NCBI RefSeq assembly: GCF_001952935.1
Contig: NZ_CP018319.1
Span: 3,864,001 to 3,928,000, forward strand
Source of the DNA: Pseudomonas frederiksbergensis
GTDB taxonomy: Bacteria; Pseudomonadota; Gammaproteobacteria; Pseudomonadales; Pseudomonadaceae
DNA: 64,000 bases
Direction of reading: 5' to 3'
A program made the translations under genes and the position numbers. How positions within the stretch are numbered: the first letter of the stretch is position 1; the number at the start of each line of letters is the position of its first letter. Shown in pieces: positions 59,431 to 64,000 of this stretch. The notes below the pieces were generated by a model. It searched no databases and was not told the origin of the DNA. It saw nothing but the letters and a program-made list of their open reading frames with translations.

Positions 59431-60762
59431 ATGAGCCTTAATGTACTGGAGGCGGGCGCGAGCCCGTCCGTTAGCCACGACGAAGAAAAAGCCCTGGTCA
59501 GCAAAGTCGCCTGGCGCCTGATGCCGTTGATCATGGTCTGCTACCTGTTCGCGTTTTTCGACCGCATCAACATCAGCTTCGCCAAGTTTCAATTGCAGGC
59601 CGACCTGAGCCTGAGCGACACCGCTTACGGCCTCGGCGCCGGGTTGTTCGTGGTCGGTTACGTGATCTTCGAAGTGCCGAGCAACATGATGCTGTACAAG
59701 GTCGGCGCCCGACGCTGGATCGCCCGGATCATGATGTCCTGGGGGCTCGCCACTGCGGCCATGGTCTTCGTCAACAGCGAATGGCAGTTCTACGTGCTGC
59801 GCTTTTTGATTGGTGCGATGGAGGCCGGTTTTGCGCCGGGAGTCCTGTATTACCTGACGCTGTGGTTCCCGCAGCACTATCGCGGGCGCATCACCTCGAT
59901 GTTGTTTCTGGCGTCGGCGTTTGCCGGTCTGGTCGGGGCTCCGTTCTCCGGGCTGGTGCTTCAACACCTCGACGGGGTCCTCGATATGCGCGGCTGGCAC
60001 TGGCTGTTTCTATTGGGCGGCGTGCCTTGCATCGGCCTCGGCTTGCTGGTGCTGACGTTGCTCAAGGACCGCATCGAAGACGCCCATTGGCTGACGCCGT
60101 CAGAGAAAACGCTGCTGGCCAACCGTATCGCGCACCATGAACCGCACAAGAGTGGCGGCTCGTTGCTCGCCGCACTGCGGATTCCGGGGTTCCTGACCCT
60201 CGGGCTGATCTACTTCCTGATTCAGGTGGCGTCCTACGGTTTGAACTTCTGGGCCCCGCAACTGATACGCAGCGCTGGCACCGAAAGCCCGGTGATGATC
60301 GGTTTGCTGACTGCCATCCCTTACATCTGCGGCGCGATCACCATGGTGGTGATCGGGCGGTTGTCCGACTCGACTGGCGAGCGACGCAAATTTGTCGCAG
60401 GTCTGGTGGCGGTGGGCGCGGTGGGGTTCTTCTGTGCGGGGATCTTCGCTAATCACACGACCTTCCTGATTGTCGCGCTGGGCTTGCTCGGTGCCGGGAT
60501 CATCGCGTCCATCCCCAGCTTCTGGACCCTGCCGCCCAAGCTGCTGGCCGGTGCGGGTGCGGGGGCTGCTGGCGGGATCGCAGTGATCAACACCCTCGGC
60601 CAGTTTGGCGGCATCGTCAGCCCGGTGATGGTGGGGCGGATCAAGGACCTGACGGGCAGCACCACGCCAGCGCTGTATGTCATCGGCGTCTGTGCGCTGA
60701 TCGCCGTCGCGCTACTGTTGTGGGGGTTGCCGCAGAAGCTGCGCACGCTCGACAAGTTTTAA
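59431..60762 (+). CDS. MFS transporter, anion:cation symporter family
   Basis: 443 residues, 12 helices. ACS-branch signature: CYLFAFFDRINISFAKFQL in helix 1, EVPSNMMLYKVGARRWIARI in helix 2-3 loop, RFLIGAMEAGFAPGVLYYL in helix 4. ACS members import organic anions such as tartrate, phthalate and glucarate. It follows the CoA-transferase and HMG-CoA lyase in the same direction, so it probably imports their substrate. A REP pair lies in the 187-base gap. Confidence 0.9.
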   Translation: MSLNVLEAGASPSVSHDEEKALVSKVAWRLMPLIMVCYLFAFFDRINISFAKFQLQADLSLSDTAYGLGAGLFVVGYVIFEVPSNMMLYKVGARRWIARIMMSWGLATAAMVFVNSEWQFYVLRFLIGAMEAGFAPGVLYYLTLWFPQHYRGRITSMLFLASAFAGLVGAPFSGLVLQHLDGVLDMRGWHWLFLLGGVPCIGLGLLVLTLLKDRIEDAHWLTPSEKTLLANRIAHHEPHKSGGSLLAALRIPGFLTLGLIYFLIQVASYGLNFWAPQLIRSAGTESPVMIGLLTAIPYICGAITMVVIGRLSDSTGERRKFVAGLVAVGAVGFFCAGIFANHTTFLIVALGLLGAGIIASIPSFWTLPPKLLAGAGAGAAGGIAVINTLGQFGGIVSPVMVGRIKDLTGSTTPALYVIGVCALIAVALLLWGLPQKLRTLDKF

Positions 60763-60843
60763 AAGTTTCGCAGGCTACGCAGGTTCCTGCATCGACCACG
60801 CATCACTGCAGGAGTTGGCGAAGGCTGCGATCGCAAGAAGATA

Positions 60844-60944
60844 ATCGTTCCCACGCTCTGCGTGGGAATGCTTCAAGGGACGCTCTGCGTCCAGTGACGC
60901 GGAGCGTCACGGGCTACATTCCCACGCAGAGCGTGGGAACGATC
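60844..60944. repeat. 101-bp long palindromic repeat
   Basis: Short variant, bounded by ATCGTTCCCACGC and CGTGGGAACGATC. The right end contains the stop codon of the leftward YdcZ gene (TGA, complement of 60943-60945). Confidence 0.92.
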
Positions 60945-61431
60945 AAGACGTTGCTGTTATCGCTTTTTCCAATGTGCCACCGAATTGAATCAACACCACT
61001 CCAGCCATTAACAACACCGCCCCAGACACCCGAGGCACGGTCATCTCCCGCTCCACCAACCCAAACCACCCGAAGTGATCCAGCACCAGCGACGCAACCA
61101 CCTGTCCCGCCAGCGCCAACGCCATAAACCCCGACGCCCCGAGCTTGGGCAGCAGCACCAGCGCCAACGAAATAAAGCACACCCCAAACGCACCGCCGGT
61201 CCACATCCACAGCGGCGCCTTGCTGATGAACGCCAGTGACGGCAACGGCAAACGCAGCGCCAACATAACCGGCAACAACACCACAATACTGATCAACAAC
61301 GACGCGAGGGTCGCCCACAACGGATGGCCCAAGCCACGCCCGAGGTTGGCGTTGATTGCGCTTTGAAAAGGCACCACCGCCCCGGCTATCACGGCCAGCA
61401 GCAACAGCCCGGCCCAATGCAACGTACTCAT
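60943..61431 (-). CDS. YdcZ family (DUF606) membrane protein
   Basis: 162 residues, five hydrophobic helices, small DMT-superfamily transporter (half the size of EamA proteins, usually dimeric). Start AGLLLLAVIAGAVVPFQSAI and core PLWATLASLLISIVVLLPVM identify it. It is divergent from a LysR gene, which likely controls it. The stop codon falls inside the long palindrome. Substrate unknown. Confidence 0.88.
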   Translation of the reverse strand: MSTLHWAGLLLLAVIAGAVVPFQSAINANLGRGLGHPLWATLASLLISIVVLLPVMLALRLPLPSLAFISKAPLWMWTGGAFGVCFISLALVLLPKLGASGFMALALAGQVVASLVLDHFGWFGLVEREMTVPRVSGAVLLMAGVVLIQFGGTLEKAITATS

Positions 61432-61508
61432 GATGAATCTCCAACAGGTTTTGCTGGACTCTAGAGTATTCGTCGCGCAGATTTAAATTCCAAATAGCTA
61501 TCCAGAAC

Positions 61509-62420
61509 ATGCATCAGATGAATGATCTTCGCCGCGTCGACCTCAATTTGCTGGTGATCCTCGACGCCTTGCTCAGCGAGCAACACGTGACCCGTGCCGC
61601 CGAGCGCCTGCACTTGAGTCAGCCGGCCGTCAGCCATGCCTTGGCGCGATTGCGTGATCTGCTCGGCGATCCTTTGCTGGTGCGGGCGGGCGCCAGCCTC
61701 GTGCCAACCCCGCGAGCCCTAGAGTTGATGGCACCGTTGGCAGAAGCCCTGGCTCAAGTGCAATCGCTGCTGGCACCCAATACCTTCGATCCGGCCACCG
61801 CCAAGCGCACGTTTCGACTGGCTATGTCCGACTACGGTGCTGCAATCGTCCTGCCGGGGTTGATACGGACCTTGCGCAGGGAAGCGCCGGGCATCGATCT
61901 GCAAATCAGCCATGCCAGCCGCGAAGGCATGCTTGATGCTGTGCTCAACGGCGACATCGACGTGGCGGCAGGCGTCTTTCCAGAGTTGCCGAACGAGTTG
62001 CGCAGCACCCCGCTGTTCGAAGAGCACTATGCCTGTCTGGTCGACCGCAACAGCCTGCCCGCCGATGGCGTGCTCGACCTGCCGACCTACCTCGCCCGAC
62101 CCCACGTCCTGCTGGAAATGCGCGGCAGCGGCACCCCGGAAATCGAACGAGCCCTGACAGCGCTGCGTGAACGCCGTCGTGTGGCGATCAGCCTGCCGCA
62201 CTGGAGCGTCGCCCCGGAATTCATCAGCGGCACTGATCTGATTCTTACTGTTGCTTCCCGAGGGTTACTCAATATCGATGAGCAGTCGTTGATCGTGGTC
62301 CCACCGCCGTTTCACATTCCGTCGTTTATGTTTGTGTTGGTTTGGCACAAGCGGCGGGGCGGGGATCAGGCGTTGAACTGGTTGAATAGGCGGATTGGGG
62401 AGGGGATCAGGTACGGATGA
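61509..62420 (+). CDS. LysR-type transcriptional regulator
   Basis: 303 residues. Helix-turn-helix QHVTRAAERLHLSQPAVSHA at residues ~25-44, start MHQMNDLRRVDLNLLVILD, and a NodD/NahR-like effector domain. An in-frame ATG four codons in (61518) is equally possible. The 77-base divergent region to YdcZ contains ATAGCTAT-like dyads, but I cannot define a LysR box with confidence. Confidence 0.9.
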   Translation: MHQMNDLRRVDLNLLVILDALLSEQHVTRAAERLHLSQPAVSHALARLRDLLGDPLLVRAGASLVPTPRALELMAPLAEALAQVQSLLAPNTFDPATAKRTFRLAMSDYGAAIVLPGLIRTLRREAPGIDLQISHASREGMLDAVLNGDIDVAAGVFPELPNELRSTPLFEEHYACLVDRNSLPADGVLDLPTYLARPHVLLEMRGSGTPEIERALTALRERRRVAISLPHWSVAPEFISGTDLILTVASRGLLNIDEQSLIVVPPPFHIPSFMFVLVWHKRRGGDQALNWLNRRIGEGIRYG

Positions 62421-62453
62421 CGTTCTATCCAGTGGCCTGATTTTTTGTAGTGT

Positions 62454-62738
62454 TTACCAACTGGCAGGCGGAAGACGCCTGGTATGGAAGACCCTTAATA
62501 CTTGCAGGCGTCCTTGGCGAACTCGATAGGGAATGAGATAAGGTCGGTCTGGCAAGACCCATTCTCGAGTGCCGGGCAGGCGGCCTTCACGGCCGGTTGC
62601 CGGGAAGCGCGCAAGATGATCGACGCTGGCAAGGATGGCTTGGACGAAGTCCGCTGCGGCTTTCGGATTCTCAATTGCTATATAAGCGGCTTCGTCATCA
62701 AGATTCTTTAATGCAGTACGCAGCCACTCAACCCGCAT
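62454..62738 (-). CDS. ParE/RelE-type toxin
   Basis: 94 residues of the ParE/RelE superfamily. MRVEWLRTALKNLDDEAAYI at the N-terminus, NPKAAADFVQAIL, FPATGREGRLPGTREWV and the ending YRVRQGRLQVLRVFHTRR are usual for the family. The start at 62738 overlaps the antitoxin stop by 11 bases, so the two are coupled. ParE toxins poison gyrase and RelE ones cleave mRNA; which applies is not clear. ATG 62765 would add 9 residues within the antitoxin gene and is less likely. Confidence 0.88.
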   Translation of the reverse strand: MRVEWLRTALKNLDDEAAYIAIENPKAAADFVQAILASVDHLARFPATGREGRLPGTREWVLPDRPYLIPYRVRQGRLQVLRVFHTRRLPPASW

Positions 62739-62967
62739 TGGCTGTCCACTTGTCGGCGATTGCATTCACTTCTTCTGGCGTTGCGAAGTCACCAGCATCG
62801 GCTTCTTTCAGTGCTTTCTGAATTTCCTCGATTTGCCAGGCTTCCCTCGCGAGATACTCACGCAGAGCATCCACTGCGAGAAATGACTTGCTGCGGCCAG
62901 TGGCCTTGGAAAGGCTGGCGAGGGTATCGGCGATTTCGTCTGGCAGACGCAAAGACATGACGGACAT
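62728..62967 (-). CDS. Ribbon-helix-helix antitoxin
   Basis: 79 residues, MetJ/Arc/CopG-type N-terminus MSLRLPDEIADTLASLSKATGRSKSFLAVDA split over strand and helices, followed by a charged, toxin-binding C-terminus. It lies before its toxin, overlapping it by 11 bases. A 29-bp dyad operator sits 12 bases upstream of the ATG, suited to autorepression. An in-frame ATG at 62958 is an alternative start. Confidence 0.9.
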   Translation of the reverse strand: MSVMSLRLPDEIADTLASLSKATGRSKSFLAVDALREYLAREAWQIEEIQKALKEADAGDFATPEEVNAIADKWTANAG

Positions 62968-62978
62968 GACAGTCTCGA

Positions 62979-63007
62979 TGTAGTGGTTTGTAATACAACA
63001 TACTACA
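62979..63007. promoter_or_regulatory. 29-bp dyad operator of the toxin-antitoxin pair
   Basis: TGTAGT-GGT-TTGTAATACAA-CAT-ACTACA, symmetric around 62993: outer 6-bp and inner 5-bp arms are perfect. Expected binding site of the ribbon-helix-helix antitoxin. Confidence 0.75.
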
Positions 63008-63132
63008 GCGTCATGCAGGGGGTTAGGCCACCCCCGTTCGTCTACCGTAACAAATGATTGAACAGACCTGCCGAGCCGGGGATAGTGCGCGGCTGAAATC
63101 GTCTGGTTTTTGAAGTAAACAAGGAGCAGGGC

Positions 63133-63912
63133 ATGACATTGAAGTCCGGGTTGATGGGATGTTCGGCGCTGTGTGGTTTGGTGATGACTACCAATACCAG
63201 ACTACTCGGCACAATCCTCGCCTTCAGCGTATTAACCATGACTGGCCACGTTCAAGCGGACTGCGAAGAATTGTCCTTCGATGGGCATTCGCTGGCTCGC
63301 TGCAAGGTATGGCCGGCTTTTAAAGACCAAGCCATTGCGGCGAAATCGACATTTACACCGGTATCCGAAGACGTAAACGATGGCGGAATGTTCGATCTGG
63401 AACTGTCGATCGTCAATTCCACCAACGACCAGACGCTGGCCACTTACTGCAAAAACGAAGCTTACAATTCCGACGCAGTCGGTTTTGAAGGTCTCATCAT
63501 TGATACGGCGCGATACAAGCTGGCGCCGCATGTCCGGGCCTTTGGTCTGCGTTCGGACTTTGGTCACCGATCAAGTGCCATGCCCTACTCCAAAACCGAT
63601 CTTGCGTTGTACCTCAGGGAGGGTAATACCCTGCGTCCAGTGCTGGAGGGGCTGGTGGTTGCCAAGAACACGGGTGAGTGGATGGGCGACTGCTCAGGTC
63701 AGGGGCAGGACATACGCAGAACCGTCGATATCGGCAAATCGACTCACAACGGATTTGCAGACTTGATCGTCACTTCAAGCACCACCGTGCTGAAAAACTT
63801 CAAATCAGGCGAGGAGTGCCTTTCTAAAACCAGCGATCTGAAAAAAACACAGATCACGCTGAGCTACGATGGCAAACACTACGTCGTGCCTGAAGAGCTC
63901 AAAGGTTACTGA
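63133..63912 (+). CDS. Secreted protein of unknown function
   Basis: 259 residues with a long N-terminal signal region: a hydrophobic core TRLLGTILAFSVLTMTG ends HVQA-DCEE. The mature part (about 215 aa) has six Cys that may pair. No known domain. AAGGAG at 63121-63126 fixes ATG 63133, but the signal peptide itself would start well at the in-frame ATG 63184. The next gene (FosA-like) starts 4 bases after the stop, so they may be cotranscribed. Confidence 0.75.
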   Translation: MTLKSGLMGCSALCGLVMTTNTRLLGTILAFSVLTMTGHVQADCEELSFDGHSLARCKVWPAFKDQAIAAKSTFTPVSEDVNDGGMFDLELSIVNSTNDQTLATYCKNEAYNSDAVGFEGLIIDTARYKLAPHVRAFGLRSDFGHRSSAMPYSKTDLALYLREGNTLRPVLEGLVVAKNTGEWMGDCSGQGQDIRRTVDIGKSTHNGFADLIVTSSTTVLKNFKSGEECLSKTSDLKKTQITLSYDGKHYVVPEELKGY

Positions 63913-63916
63913 GAAA

Positions 63917-64000
63917 ATGCTCACTGGCCTCAACCACCTGACCCTCGCCGTCACCAATTTGAACCGCAACGTGGCGTTCTATCGCGATCTGCTGCAACTT
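63917..64000 (+). CDS. fosA: FosA-type glutathione transferase (partial, runs off window)
   Basis: First 28 codons only: MLTGLNHLTLAV...NVAFYRDLLQL. This is the start of a vicinal-oxygen-chelate (glyoxalase I) fold, with His-7 as first metal ligand, and resembles FosA, which adds glutathione to fosfomycin. The rest is outside the window, so bleomycin-resistance or glyoxalase relatives cannot be excluded. Confidence 0.7.
   Translation, partial: MLTGLNHLTLAVTNLNRNVAFYRDLLQL

Noticed and set aside
60720..61127. 135-codon frame after the ACS transporter
   Set aside because: It reads through the 60844 palindrome and antisense of YdcZ; Pro/Thr-rich without motifs.

Overview
The window is Pseudomonas chromosome, most likely from the P. 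fluorescens group. The evidence is high G+C coding sequence, dozens of the short palindromic repeats typical of that group, and gene sets recognisable as Pseudomonas versions: pcaRK-IJF-HG-TBDC, emhABC/emhR, xenB, olsBA, rapA and pitA. There is no phage, integrase, insertion sequence, CRISPR array, tRNA or rRNA that I can see. This is largely core or conserved accessory chromosome.

Layout. 1-13.8 kb: a large tubulin-like protein (minus strand), a 3-hydroxyisobutyrate-dehydrogenase-family enzyme whose end overlaps a convergent MHYT-GGDEF-EAL protein, a spinster-type MFS transporter, RapA, three small genes (one with a flagellar sigma-28-like promoter, one 37-residue membrane peptide behind an Anr/Fnr box), the Pit phosphate transporter, and a pair of coupled small ORFs. 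14.2-25.3 kb: a complete protocatechuate branch of the beta-ketoadipate pathway. It has its regulator (pcaR), transporters (pcaK, pcaT), ring-cleavage dioxygenase (pcaHG) and every enzyme down to acetyl-CoA and succinyl-CoA (pcaB, C, D, IJ, F). Three PcaR-like operators and several Crc/Hfq-type A-rich motifs lie at its transcription or translation starts. 25.5-27.8 kb: a frameshifted trans-aconitate methyltransferase and an OprD-type porin.

28.2-35 kb: the EmhABC (TtgABC/MexAB-OprM-type) multidrug efflux operon with its divergent TetR repressor and a TtgR-like operator. 35-37.7 kb: an arsR-MFS-xenB operon with a repeated palindromic operator candidate. 37.8-44.5 kb: ACP phosphodiesterase, ornithine-lipid synthesis (olsBA, with a candidate Pho box), an acyl-CoA-dehydrogenase-like protein, a serine hydrolase pair, and a YceI/cardiolipin-synthase pair. 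This is a membrane-lipid-leaning stretch.

44.6-64 kb: BglX beta-glucosidase, a lemA/TPM/TPM trio, a methyltransferase, an EamA exporter, a DJ-1/PfpI protein with a ribbon-helix-helix gene, a YegP protein, a SIR2-like DUF4917 protein, an Fe-dependent alcohol dehydrogenase, and a LysR regulator. A CoA-transferase/HMG-CoA-lyase/MFS catabolic cassette follows, then YdcZ with a divergent LysR, a ParDE-type toxin-antitoxin pair, a secreted protein of unknown function, and the first 28 codons of a FosA-type gene that runs off the edge.

The points I consider most worth a second look are the 731-residue tubulin-like protein, the stand-alone SIR2-like protein, the HMG-type catabolic cassette, the shared A-rich motif at catabolic starts (including a 20-codon leader ORF before pcaK), the Anr-linked 37-residue peptide, and the 101/113-bp palindromes that sit at gene ends.
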